Shown: positions 26,401-34,314 of the stretch, piece by piece
Layout of the letters: every line of letters starts with the position of its first letter
Numbering within the stretch: position 1 is the stretch's first letter
From: Motilimonas eburnea
GTDB taxonomy: Bacteria > Pseudomonadota > Gammaproteobacteria > Enterobacterales > CBDFNC01
Assembly (NCBI RefSeq): GCF_021295345.1
Contig: NZ_JAIMJB010000015.1
Location: 62,001 to 126,000, forward strand
Direction: 5' to 3'
Length of the DNA stretch: 64,000 bases
Notes under the pieces: model-generated
The model's input: only the letters and a program-made list of their open reading frames with translations
What the model was told of the DNA's origin: nothing
Databases searched by the model: none
Program-made: the position numbers and the translations under genes

Positions 26401-26870
26401 CTTGGCCTAACAAGGGCACGGTCTTTAGCGTACGTTTAGCACGGGCCGAGCCAGCCTTGGTAGCCAAGGAGCAAACCATCACCAATACCGCTGTTGGCAT
26501 TGAAGGTATTCGAATTTTATGTATCGACAATGAAGTGGATATTTTGGCCGGCATGCAAGCGTTATTAGGTCGCTGGGGCTGTGAGGTCGAAGTAGCGGAA
26601 AGCTTAGATCAGGCGGTTGCGCTATTGGCCAAGGGCTGGTTGCCGCAAATCATCCTCAGTGATTATCATCTCGGTGAAGGTAAGACCGGCTTGCAAGCGC
26701 TGCACATGCTGAGATTGCAATACGGTGATATTCCCGGTGTGGTGATCAGTGCCGACCGCCAAACAGAGATGTTAGCCAAGATTAAATCTCATGGTTATCG
26801 CTACTTAAGTAAGCCAGTGAAGCCGTTAAAACTTAAGGCGCTGATCCGCGCAATTTTAGATGGGGCTTAA
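23403..26870 (+). CDS. crbS: Sodium/solute symporter-type hybrid histidine kinase, CrbS-like
   Basis: A 1155-residue membrane kinase. Order: SLC5/SSS transporter module with about 13 helices (1-510); a linker; a PAS domain (about 645-760, INQGISVVDSQLQLVAWNRR); a coiled coil; HisKA (VSHDLMQPLNAAKL); ATPase (NAFRYNP, VWDNGPGIP, GLGLGLAIAKGL); and a receiver (ILCIDNEVDIL, Asp in ILSDYHLG, Lys in LSKPVKP). This is the CrbS/CbrA architecture. In Vibrio, CrbS with CrbR induces acs for acetate uptake. I use ATG 23403 (MDLGWLV) rather than the TTG at 23388. The matching regulator lies 1 kb downstream on the other strand. Confidence 0.88.
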   Translation: MDLGWLVAPVSVAYLCVLFLIAWLGDRLTAKRLKWQPLIYSLSIGVYCTSWSFFGTVGQASTDFWSFIPIYLGPILMFAFGWKLIGRIILIAKREHITSIADFIASRYGKSQKLAMVITLIAIIGILPYIALQLRAIVMGLELLGTPTVSSAYNSDNAGLMALLVSLALAMFTILFGTRKIDITEHHRGMVIAVAFESLVKLVTFVAVGVFAAYVFYTAPSAITEPIQAQFNQQASYLSWGQGIEMLVLTLLAAFAMVCLPRQFHVTVVENSQGQDIHWARWLFPIYLLAMGAFVLPLAMAGQLWLGSDVSPDHYVISLPMAFDHPYLAIAAYLGGMSAASGMVIVATIALSIMISNDIVLPLLLRRQNFEQNSFVEFKDLLIKVRRTAIVVILLLAWGAHLLLSQLESLAAIGVLSFAAIALFAPALIMGLFWRNANRKGVYVGLALGFSFWLLTLCHELNWLPGDAQSNSLIWLITPPQFGVFIDLSPAYWGIILSLLSNLLGYLVGSSLSSPALSERMQASSFVGNVDKDPVAFYQAKVRIEELEMLATRFLGRRRVKLHFSRYARINDLVLKPEMQAPGSLIELTERLLAGVFGASSARLVLSSALQGRDMQLDELATIVDEASELFQFNRGLLQGAIEHINQGISVVDSQLQLVAWNRRYIELFNFPKELIQVGRPIEDIMRYNAEQGLLGLGDIESQIAKRLEHMRNGTPHESSRTRLDGREIQMQGNPMPGGGFVMTFNDITPFRQAEKALKEANENLEARVAERTEALSHLNSQLMYATELSEQANLSKTRFLAAVSHDLMQPLNAAKLFTSSLREMANTPETSTLAKHIDDSLTSAEELIGDLLDMSRLEAGKLTPKLKHFYLNDVLSQLDAEFSVLGKEYGVRFHTQHAHLPVYSDPKLLRRILQNFLTNAFRYNPQGKVLLGVRRVAGEVEIQVWDNGPGIPEHKLADIFEEFLRLDHSKTAQEQGLGLGLAIAKGLAKLLGHQLLVRSWPNKGTVFSVRLARAEPALVAKEQTITNTAVGIEGIRILCIDNEVDILAGMQALLGRWGCEVEVAESLDQAVALLAKGWLPQIILSDYHLGEGKTGLQALHMLRLQYGDIPGVVISADRQTEMLAKIKSHGYRYLSKPVKPLKLKALIRAILDGA

Positions 26871-26884
26871 GGTATTGGTTTAAT

Positions 26885-27045
26885 TAGACTGTCGTGGGTG
26901 GTGGGCTTGGTTAAACGGTTACCGGTTAACCTTGATCGGCGAATATCACCGTTTCCCGGAGCGAGCTCCGGTCCCACAGTGACAGAATCACGCAATTAGC
27001 TAAACAGAAAACCTGTGGTAGGTGGGCTTAGGCTAACGATTAACC
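26885..27045. repeat. Composite intergenic repeat region
   Basis: Two imperfect direct copies of a roughly 30-bp unit (near 26890-26922 and 27011-27044, sharing GTGGGCTT and a TTA(A)CC end) flank a palindromic block, CCCGGAGCGAGCTCCGG (26955-26971). The inverse of that block, GGGACCGGAGCT, recurs at 63960. There is no T tract, so this looks like dispersed REP-like DNA between the convergent crbS and hydratase genes rather than an intrinsic terminator. Confidence 0.55.
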
Positions 27046-27049
27046 CCGC

Positions 27050-27841
27050 TTAGTGTGATTCAACAAACTCCACTTCAAATTCGCCTAAGCTGCCATATTG
27101 AAACTGAACTTTTTGGTTAAAAGGCAGCGCCAATACCCCCGCATACGATCCTGTAATTACATGCTGACCTTTACTTAAGCCTATGCCTTGCCTGGATAAG
27201 AAATTCACCAGCCAATATAAGCCTGCTCTGGCATGGCCGTCTTGATGCTTGGCTTGATACACTTGTTTGCCGGCATCGGCAGTGGTGATGGTTAAATCAA
27301 ATTCCGCGTAAGTTTCGTCCTGAGCTGGGATAATGTCGGGCCCAAGCCAAATACCTTGATTTAGTAGACCATCGGCAAGGGCTGAATGGAAGCTTTGCTC
27401 GGCCGGCGCTTGATAGCGGCTATAGATCAGCTCTAAGGCCAAACGAGTCGAGCCAATCACGGTATCAATTTCCTCATGGCTATAAGGCGTTTTGCGTGGC
27501 GGTAAGTCTTGCCCTAGGGTAAAACACAGCTCAGGCTCAATCAGGGCTTGGCCATTGGTTGGGATTAATGGGACCTTTGGCGCGCTTTGCACTTCGTTAG
27601 CAAATAAATGACCAATAATGGTTTTTGCCCCGTTTGGCATGGCGCATTTCCAGCCGATCACTTGGGTGGATGCCATTTGACAATATTGCGCACTGACTTG
27701 GCGGGCAATGGCAAACGCATCGCTAAAACCAGTGGGCGTTAGCTCAGGTGGCAATGATGGGCCTTTGGTTTTGTTAATGCGGCGCTCGGCAAGCTCGGTG
27801 GCAACGTCTAATATTGCCGATGGAGATAGGTTTACTGTCAT
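27050..27841 (-). CDS. Fumarylacetoacetase-fold hydratase, 2-keto-4-pentenoate hydratase type
   Basis: A 263-residue member of the MhpD/hydratase branch of the FAH superfamily. The metal-site Glu motif is ALIEPELCFTLG; WKCAMPN, ALELIYSRY and DGLLNQGIWLG are typical. These enzymes add water to 2-hydroxypentadienoates in aromatic meta-cleavage or act on related keto acids. No other aromatic catabolism gene adjoins it, so the substrate is open. ATG 27841 (MTVNLSPSAI) is taken as the start; eight extra codons are open upstream but overlap the terminator. It follows crbR after that terminator. Confidence 0.8.
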   Translation of the reverse strand: MTVNLSPSAILDVATELAERRINKTKGPSLPPELTPTGFSDAFAIARQVSAQYCQMASTQVIGWKCAMPNGAKTIIGHLFANEVQSAPKVPLIPTNGQALIEPELCFTLGQDLPPRKTPYSHEEIDTVIGSTRLALELIYSRYQAPAEQSFHSALADGLLNQGIWLGPDIIPAQDETYAEFDLTITTADAGKQVYQAKHQDGHARAGLYWLVNFLSRQGIGLSKGQHVITGSYAGVLALPFNQKVQFQYGSLGEFEVEFVESH

Positions 27842-27854
27842 AGAGAACTCAAAT

Positions 27855-27880
27855 AAAAAACCCACCCTATATAGGTGGGT
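27855..27880 (-). terminator. crbR terminator
   Basis: ACCCACC (27860-27866) pairs with GGTGGGT (27874-27880) with a small inner AT stem, followed on the minus strand by six T, 19 bases beyond the crbR stop. Confidence 0.85.
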
Positions 27881-27898
27881 ATGGTAGATGGGAAAACG

Positions 27899-28537
27899 TT
27901 ATTCGACTTCCATTTGTTGCAGCGCGATCACCGCTTGGGTGCGATTACTGACTTCCAGTTTACGAAAGATAGCCGTGACATGGGCTTTCACTGTGGCTTC
28001 GGATACACCTAACTCATAGGCGATTTGTTTGTTAAGCAGGCCCTCGTTGAGCATGACTAACACGCGATATTGTTGCGGCGTCAGCAGCGCGAGTTTATCG
28101 GCAAAGTCGGGTTGCTCGGGCTCGGCTTGAGTAAGGTCTATGCCTTCTGGGATCCAAGGATCGCCAGCAAGAGTTTGGTTAAGTGCGGTTACGAGCTGCT
28201 TCATCGGCGCGGATTTAGGGATAAACCCCATGGCGCCGAGCTTAATGGCTTTACGGATAACCGCTTCATCTTCACTGGCCGACACCACCACGATAGGCAA
28301 ATCTGGGTACAATCCGCGTAAATGGGTTAAGCCGGAGAAGCCATTGGCACCAGGCATTTTTAAATCAAGCAGTAACAGGTCAACATCGTCTGTGTGTTCA
28401 AGCAGCGCTAACAAGCCATCTATGGTATCAGCTTCCAATAAGTTCGCATTGTTAACCGCCATGTGCACAGCTTGATAAAGCGCGTTGCGAAATAGCGGAT
28501 GATCATCTGCAATAACAATCGTGTAAGGCGTTTCCAT
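27899..28537 (-). CDS. crbR: LuxR-family response regulator, CrbR-like
   Basis: A 212-residue regulator. Receiver domain: IADDHPLFRNAL, phospho-acceptor Asp in LLLLDLKMPGANG, and Lys in GFIPKSAP. LuxR domain: LTPQQYRVLVMLNEGLLNKQ, then YELGVSEATVKAHVTAIFRK and LEVSNRTQA. Its place 1 kb from the CrbS-like kinase, with only the hydratase between, makes it the likely CrbR, the activator of acs. It is a single-gene unit closed by a terminator. Confidence 0.85.
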   Translation of the reverse strand: METPYTIVIADDHPLFRNALYQAVHMAVNNANLLEADTIDGLLALLEHTDDVDLLLLDLKMPGANGFSGLTHLRGLYPDLPIVVVSASEDEAVIRKAIKLGAMGFIPKSAPMKQLVTALNQTLAGDPWIPEGIDLTQAEPEQPDFADKLALLTPQQYRVLVMLNEGLLNKQIAYELGVSEATVKAHVTAIFRKLEVSNRTQAVIALQQMEVE

Positions 28538-28671
28538 GGGGTTATATCCATGTTAATCGAGGGTATAAGTGTTTACCTCACGCTAACACCAAGTGTACTT
28601 TTGGTCAATTGATGGCCTAGTGTTAAGACTTTAGTATAGATCCTAGCTCACACAAATATGTCATATTTCGC

Positions 28672-29283
28672 TTATGACATCTGGATCCCAATCAAGCTGC
28701 CAAGGCCGACTAAGATCCCGCCCGACAATTTGTTAATTCGTTGCTGGTTTTTTTGTAGCCATTGATTGAGCCAACCTGAATAGATGAACTTCATCAGTAG
28801 CGCCCATACCACGATGGCCTCAATGGCGATGGTAGCAGCGAAAAAGAGCTTACTGCCAGTAGAGGTATCGGGTGAGACGATTTGGGTGAAGGTTGCCACT
28901 AAAAACATCAGTACCTTAGGATTAAGTAGGTTACACAATAAGCCTTCAAGATAAGCGTAGCGGGCTTTAACAGGGCCTTTACAAGTAGCGTCAATCTGTT
29001 TGTTTTTACAGCGCCAAGCTTTAATACCTAAGTAAATCAGATACGCAGCGCCAGCATACTTAACTAGGGTAAAGACCATGGGGGCTTGTGAAATAAGTAA
29101 AGACACGCCAAACACAGCTAATAGTAGGTGGGCACAAAAGCCCGTCATGATACCTAGGATGCAGCATAAGGTCGTGCGTTTAGCACCAGTGCTACCGTAG
29201 CGTATTACCATGATCATGTCTGGGCCAGGGCTAAGCATGCCAAGTAAGTTGATAACAAGTAAGGTAAATAACACTTCAGACAT
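28672..29283 (-). CDS. LysE/RhtB-family amino acid exporter
   Basis: A 203-residue membrane protein with six helices. LLGMLSPGPDMIMVIRYG and the following AKRTTLCCILGIMTG are typical of the LysE/RhtB family, and GLLCNLLNPKVLMF is the second family motif. The substrate (amino acid or derivative) cannot be told. I start at ATG 29283 (MSEVLFT); four more codons are open upstream with no better ribosome site. The LysR gene upstream on the same strand may control it. Confidence 0.88.
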   Translation of the reverse strand: MSEVLFTLLVINLLGMLSPGPDMIMVIRYGSTGAKRTTLCCILGIMTGFCAHLLLAVFGVSLLISQAPMVFTLVKYAGAAYLIYLGIKAWRCKNKQIDATCKGPVKARYAYLEGLLCNLLNPKVLMFLVATFTQIVSPDTSTGSKLFFAATIAIEAIVVWALLMKFIYSGWLNQWLQKNQQRINKLSGGILVGLGSLIGIQMS

Positions 29284-29410
29284 AATACAACACAATACAA
29301 AGTTAAAACGGATATAACTAAGTGTAGAGTCGACGAGGTCATAACCACAGTGACTTTTAAGAATGGTAGCTATTCCATATAGGAATTTGCCTTATGGCGA
29401 AATTTGGGGG

Positions 29411-30346
29411 TTAACTGCCGCGTGAAATTGGGCCTAGCTCTTGTTGTTGGATCAATTGGGTAAGATGGGTGCGAAACCAGCGATGAGCAGGATCTTGATG
29501 GTTTCTGTGGTGCCATTGCAAGGTGCAGTCAAATTCGTCGATATGCACGGGCAATGGTTTAATGGTCACAGGGTGATCTTGTGATAGCCGCTTGGCAATG
29601 TGAGAGGGCAGGGTCAGTAATAAGTCAGATTGCGCCACCATGTTAACGGCGGAAGGGTAGGAGCTCACTCGTAACCTAACCTTGCGGGTGACGCCATGCT
29701 CGGCCAAGGCGCGATCTATTGCCGTGGTTTTATCTGTGCCTACGGTGATCACCGCATGATGATACTGAGCAAAGTCGGGTAACGATAATTTAGCTTGGCC
29801 ACTTAAAGGATGATCATGGCGCATGATGCAGACAAAGTGATCCCGATTGATCAAGCTAGCATGGATATCTTTGGCATTGGGATCTTGGATCGTGGTGCCT
29901 AAATCGACCTTGCCTTCTTTGAGCAGTTGATAGGTTTGCTTATCCCAGTTTTGCACATTGATGCAGATATGCGGCGCCATCAAGTAAAGCTCGGCCAGCG
30001 CCTTAGGCAACATGTATTCGCTGACATAATCGGTGGCGGCGATGGTGAATTCTTTGCGGCACTCGCTGGGATCAAAGTCTTGCGGGCTGAATAGGCCTTC
30101 CATGGTTTGCACTAATTTAGCGACTTCGGGCGCCAGTTGTAGCGCCTTGTTGGTTGGGATCAGTTCATTGCCTGCTTTCATCAGTAAAGGATCGTGAAAT
30201 AATTCGCGCAGTTTGGCCAAGTTTTTACTCATGGCCGATTGGCTGATGTACTGTCGCTGCGCCGCTTTGGTCACGCTTAATTCTTGCAGTAGTAAATGCA
30301 AACTGACGATTAAGTTAAGGTTTATACGGCTGATGCGATCTATCAT
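29411..30346 (-). CDS. LysR-family transcriptional regulator
   Basis: A 311-residue regulator. The winged helix-turn-helix is near 10-70 (LSVTKAAQRQYISQSAMSKN, LRELFHDPLLMKAG), followed by a LysR effector domain of two alpha/beta lobes. The start ATG directly abuts the dsbD stop (no bases between), so it is translated from a dsbD-containing message. The next gene downstream is the LysE exporter, 127 nt away, a possible target. The effector is unknown. Confidence 0.9.
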   Translation of the reverse strand: MIDRISRINLNLIVSLHLLLQELSVTKAAQRQYISQSAMSKNLAKLRELFHDPLLMKAGNELIPTNKALQLAPEVAKLVQTMEGLFSPQDFDPSECRKEFTIAATDYVSEYMLPKALAELYLMAPHICINVQNWDKQTYQLLKEGKVDLGTTIQDPNAKDIHASLINRDHFVCIMRHDHPLSGQAKLSLPDFAQYHHAVITVGTDKTTAIDRALAEHGVTRKVRLRVSSYPSAVNMVAQSDLLLTLPSHIAKRLSQDHPVTIKPLPVHIDEFDCTLQWHHRNHQDPAHRWFRTHLTQLIQQQELGPISRGS

Positions 30347-32149
30347 TTAGTTAACCCCAAATTGTTGCAGGTGAGCTAAAAATTGTTCGGCATTCATAAA
30401 GCCTGTTACTCTGGCATTTTCTAATCGCTCACCGGCTGGGTTATAAAATTCGATGCTAGGTAAACCAAGGATATTTAACTGTTTTAACAGATCTTGGTTA
30501 GTCTGGTTATTGGCGGTGACATCGGCTTGGATCAGCATGGTCTGCTCAAGTTGAGCGATCACGTTTGCATCGCTAAAGGTATCGCGCTCAAAATCCTTAC
30601 ACGCCACGCACCAATCGGCGTAAAAATCCACCATCACCCATTGGCCATTTTGTTTAGCCTGCCGCAGCTTTTGTTCTAGCTCGGTTAGGTTACTGACTAT
30701 TTCAAAGCGCGATTTTAGGTTTTGTTGTATCACTTGATGCTGCTGAATTTGCATCACGCTGTAGCCAATCACGCCAAGGGCGGCTAAGCCCAATATCAGA
30801 CGGTGTGCGCTCTTATACCGGCTCAGGCTGCGGCCACTGGCGCTGGTTAAATAGGCTAACAAGGCCAGCGCTAATAGGGCAAATAACAAGGTAACTAAGG
30901 TGGCATTTAAAAAGCGCTCTAACATCACGATGGCGACGCTGAGTAACAAAAAGCCAAAGATGACCTTGATATGCACCATCCAAGCACCGGCCTTTGGTAA
31001 TAATTTCCCTCCTGAGGTGCCCAGCAGTAACAGTGGCAAGCCCATGCCGATACTCAAAGCATATAGCACGGCGGCGCCTAAGATCATATCGCCGCTGCTG
31101 GCCACATATAACAAGGCGCCAGAAAGGGGCGCAGTAGTACAAGGCGAGCACACCAGACCGGAAATGAGGCCCATGATAAACACGCCCTTAACACTGCCGC
31201 CTTGTTGTTGGTTACTGAGGTTATTTAAGCGGTTAGTGATAAAACTAGGCAGTTGCAAGTTATACAAACCAAACATCGACAAAGACAACACAGTAAACAG
31301 CACGGCTAAGCTGATTAAAATGGCTGGATGTTGCAGCGCTGCTTGGTATTGTAAGCCGGCCATGGCAACCACTAACCCTAGTAAGGTGTAAGTTAATGCC
31401 ATGCCTTGTACATAAGTAAACGACAAGATAAAACTGCGCCGAGTGCTGAGCTGCTTCTGGCCGACGATAATACCCGATAAAATTGGATACATAGGAAACA
31501 CGCACGGGGTGAAAGCGAGGCCTATCCCGAGTAAGAAAAACAGCCCTAAGCTGACGGCTAAAGATTGCTCGGACAAAATCGCGGCAAGGCCAGAAGCACT
31601 TTGCCGATCTAGGCTAGCGTCCTTTTGCGCTGAGCTACTTTGGCTTGGTGTTTGACTATCGGTTTCGCTAGTGTCACCGCTAACGCCTCCAGTATCCCCA
31701 GCAAAGGGGGTTAGGTAAATCACTTTGGTTTCGGGTGGATAGCATAAACCGGCATCGGCGCAGCCTTGGTAAGTGACGGTGATCTGGGCGTCTTTTTGTA
31801 CCTTGGCAACCTTAAGTTGAATTTCCGTATCTTGTCGGTAAATCACCACATCGCCAAAGTAGTCGTCGTGATAATCAATGCCACTGGGCAGTTGATAAGG
31901 CCCAAGCTCGGCGCCTTGAATGCTAAAGCTAAATTGATGCTGATAAAGGTAGTAGCCAGGCGTTACCGCCCAATTAAGATAAACCTCGTCATCTTGCTGC
32001 TGATAAGCAAATGGAAAGGCTTGATCAACGGGTAAGAAGCTGGGTTGCTGAAACGGACTGTTACTGTTGGCTTGGCCAAATGGGTCGGCGCTGTGTACGG
32101 TAAAACTCATAAGCCAACACAGTAAGAGGGCCGTCCAATATTTGTTCAT
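30347..32149 (-). CDS. dsbD: Thiol:disulfide interchange protein DsbD
   Basis: A 600-residue inner-membrane reductase passing electrons from thioredoxin to periplasmic DsbC, DsbG and CcmG. Order: signal peptide (MNKYWTALLLCWLMSFTVHS); periplasmic alpha domain with the Cys pair in YQGCADAGLCYPP; eight-helix beta domain with FTPCVFPMYPI and CSPCTTAPL; C-terminal thioredoxin domain with WCVACK. All three Cys pairs are present. ATG 32149 has AAGG at good distance; the extra upstream codons are rejected. cutA lies 56 nt upstream and a LysR gene abuts downstream. Confidence 0.97.
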   Translation of the reverse strand: MNKYWTALLLCWLMSFTVHSADPFGQANSNSPFQQPSFLPVDQAFPFAYQQQDDEVYLNWAVTPGYYLYQHQFSFSIQGAELGPYQLPSGIDYHDDYFGDVVIYRQDTEIQLKVAKVQKDAQITVTYQGCADAGLCYPPETKVIYLTPFAGDTGGVSGDTSETDSQTPSQSSSAQKDASLDRQSASGLAAILSEQSLAVSLGLFFLLGIGLAFTPCVFPMYPILSGIIVGQKQLSTRRSFILSFTYVQGMALTYTLLGLVVAMAGLQYQAALQHPAILISLAVLFTVLSLSMFGLYNLQLPSFITNRLNNLSNQQQGGSVKGVFIMGLISGLVCSPCTTAPLSGALLYVASSGDMILGAAVLYALSIGMGLPLLLLGTSGGKLLPKAGAWMVHIKVIFGFLLLSVAIVMLERFLNATLVTLLFALLALALLAYLTSASGRSLSRYKSAHRLILGLAALGVIGYSVMQIQQHQVIQQNLKSRFEIVSNLTELEQKLRQAKQNGQWVMVDFYADWCVACKDFERDTFSDANVIAQLEQTMLIQADVTANNQTNQDLLKQLNILGLPSIEFYNPAGERLENARVTGFMNAEQFLAHLQQFGVN

Positions 32150-32205
32150 TACAACTACCTTAACGCACAAAAGTTTTTAGGAAATAGATAACACAAGATA
32201 CAGGA

Positions 32206-32526
32206 TTATTGGGTAACTTGATCAATCCAATTTAAGTATCTCGGTTCACCTTGGCTAATGGGTAAGGCGATGATTTCCGGTGTGTCATAGCTGTGTATTG
32301 CTTTAATGGCTTCGGCGAGGGGCTCAAATAGGGTGGAGCAGGTTTTTATCATCATCAGCACCTCACGATCTTGGTGAATTTCACCTTGCCAATGATACAT
32401 GGAATAGACATTAGGCTGCATGGTGACACAAGCGGCCAGTTTAGCATTGAGGATCTCCGTCGCAATCTTATCGGCTTCGGTGTTATCTGGTACGGAACAT
32501 AGAACCATGATAAAGGTTTGCTGCAT
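32206..32526 (-). CDS. cutA: Divalent-cation tolerance protein CutA
   Basis: A 106-residue ferredoxin-like trimer-forming protein. LNAKLAACVTMQPNVYSMYHWQGEI and MMIKTCSTLFEPL hold the family motifs, and the tail reads YDTPEIIALPISQGEPRYLNW. AGGAG lies eight bases before ATG 32526; an upstream extension of 21 codons is open but lacks family support. The cutA-dsbD pairing is conserved in Enterobacterales and relatives. The old copper-tolerance role in E. coli is now partly credited to dsbD. Confidence 0.95.
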   Translation of the reverse strand: MQQTFIMVLCSVPDNTEADKIATEILNAKLAACVTMQPNVYSMYHWQGEIHQDREVLMMIKTCSTLFEPLAEAIKAIHSYDTPEIIALPISQGEPRYLNWIDQVTQ

Positions 32527-32797
32527 TAGGGGTACTCCTGTAATGGGTGAGCTTGAATAGCAAAGCGATGATAAACGCCCTTGATCCAAGTCACGGTTTC
32601 ATTATTTATTCCCTTAAGTAAGGGTATCCCCCTATACCTAGGTGCTTAATGATTACGTAGTCTGCTTTTATTGATCAAAAGTCTCACAACTTGATTCGGG
32701 ATACAAGAAGGCGGAGCAACTTGGTCAATATCTGATGGTAGTTAATGTGTTAGCACGCAACTACCTTGCTTGTTTGAACGTGAAGAGGGTTCAAATT

Positions 32798-34255
32798 ATG
32801 ACTGCACCAGCCCATATTTCTCATCCATTGCTAAACCAAGACAACACACGCGTTGAGCATGACTTGCTCGGCCCCCTTGCCATTCCTGATGATGCCTATT
32901 ATGGCGTGCACACCCAGCGGGCGATGAATAATTTTAAGATCAGCTCGCAGACCATATCTGATTTTCCTGAGTTTATTGTCGGCATGGTGCTCACTAAAAA
33001 AGCCGCTGCTTTAGCAAATGGAGAGCTGGGGGCCTTACCCATGGCCATGGCGCAGCAAATTGTGCAAGCCTGCGATCAAATCCTGAAAACTGGGATTGGC
33101 CTAGATCAGTTTAAGGTGGACGTGTTTCAAGGCGGCGCGGGAACCTCGGTCAATATGAATACCAATGAAGTGATCGCCAACATTGCATTGCAAAACATGG
33201 GCTATCAAAAAGGCGAGTATCAACACCTTAGCCCCAATGATCACGTCAATAAATGCCAATCCACCAATGATGCTTACCCCACAGGATTTCGCGTTGCCTT
33301 ATATCGCTACAGTGACAAATTATTAGCGGCCATTGCCCACTTGCAACAAGCCTGTGATGACAAGGCTAAGTCGTTTGATGACATATTAAAAATGGGCCGT
33401 ACCCAGCTGCAAGATGCGGTGCCCATGACCTTAGGCCAAGAGTTTCATGCTTATGCCGTCACCTTAAACGAAGAAATTAAATTTATTAAGCGCTGCCAAG
33501 AATTGTTACTTGAAGTTAATTTGGGAGCGACCGCAATAGGTACTGGATTAAACAGTCCGGCGGGCTATTCAAAACTGGCCATAGCTAAACTAGCTCAAGT
33601 AACGGGACATGATTTTGTACCCGCCGAAGATTTGGTTGAAGCGACATCCGATTGTGGCGCCTATGTGATTTTATCGGGGGCATTAAAGCGCAGCGCGGTG
33701 AAACTGTCTAAGATTTGCAATGACTTACGTTTGCTAAGCTCGGGACCTAGGGCTGGCTTAAATGAAATTAATCTACCGGAGATGCAGGCGGGCTCGTCTA
33801 TTATGCCAGCCAAAGTTAACCCTGTGATCCCCGAGGTGGTGAATCAGGTGTGCTTTAAGGTATGCGGCAATGATCTCACCATCACCATGGCGGCGGAAGG
33901 GGGGCAATTGCAGCTCAATGTGATGGAGCCGGTGATAGCCCAAAGCTTGTTTGAGTCACTGCAGTTACTGACCAATGCCTGTTATACCTTGGCGGATAAA
34001 TGCATTGATGGGATCACCGCTAACCCTGAGGTGTGTCTGGCTTATGTGCAAAACTCCATAGGTTTAGTGACCTTTTTAAATCCCTATATTGGCCACCATA
34101 ACGGTGACAAGGTGGGGCGGATTTGTGCACAAACCGGTCAATCGGTGAAGCAAGTCGTGCTTGAACTTGGTTTACTCAGTGACGCTGAGTTAGATGAAAT
34201 ATTATCGGTTGAGAACCTAAAAAGACCGCAATATCGCGCTAAATTACATATTTAA
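32798..34255 (+). CDS. aspA: Aspartate ammonia-lyase
   Basis: Converts aspartate to fumarate and ammonia, feeding fumarate respiration. It is 485 residues, of the fumarase/aspartase superfamily: [44 protein letters not shown], and the signature [11 protein letters not shown] with the active-site loop. GAGGG lies eight bases before ATG 32798; 21 upstream codons in frame are not conserved. It forms an operon-like pair with dcuA 59 nt downstream, as in E. coli. Only a weak FNR-like match (TTGGT-N4-ATCTG at 32721) was seen upstream. Confidence 0.97.
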   Translation: MTAPAHISHPLLNQDNTRVEHDLLGPLAIPDDAYYGVHTQRAMNNFKISSQTISDFPEFIVGMVLTKKAAALANGELGALPMAMAQQIVQACDQILKTGIGLDQFKVDVFQGGAGTSVNMNTNEVIANIALQNMGYQKGEYQHLSPNDHVNKCQSTNDAYPTGFRVALYRYSDKLLAAIAHLQQACDDKAKSFDDILKMGRTQLQDAVPMTLGQEFHAYAVTLNEEIKFIKRCQELLLEVNLGATAIGTGLNSPAGYSKLAIAKLAQVTGHDFVPAEDLVEATSDCGAYVILSGALKRSAVKLSKICNDLRLLSSGPRAGLNEINLPEMQAGSSIMPAKVNPVIPEVVNQVCFKVCGNDLTITMAAEGGQLQLNVMEPVIAQSLFESLQLLTNACYTLADKCIDGITANPEVCLAYVQNSIGLVTFLNPYIGHHNGDKVGRICAQTGQSVKQVVLELGLLSDAELDEILSVENLKRPQYRAKLHI

Positions 34256-34314
34256 CAGACTTTATTTAACGAGTGGGCAGATAAGTCGGCTGCTGGCTGG
34301 CTAAGGCTAACATT

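Noticed and set aside
32721-32734. FNR-like site before aspA
   Set aside because: Only 7 of 10 consensus positions match, too weak to list as a feature.
32735-32797. N-terminal extension of AspA by 21 codons
   Set aside because: A good ribosome site precedes ATG 32798, and E. coli AspA aligns only from there.
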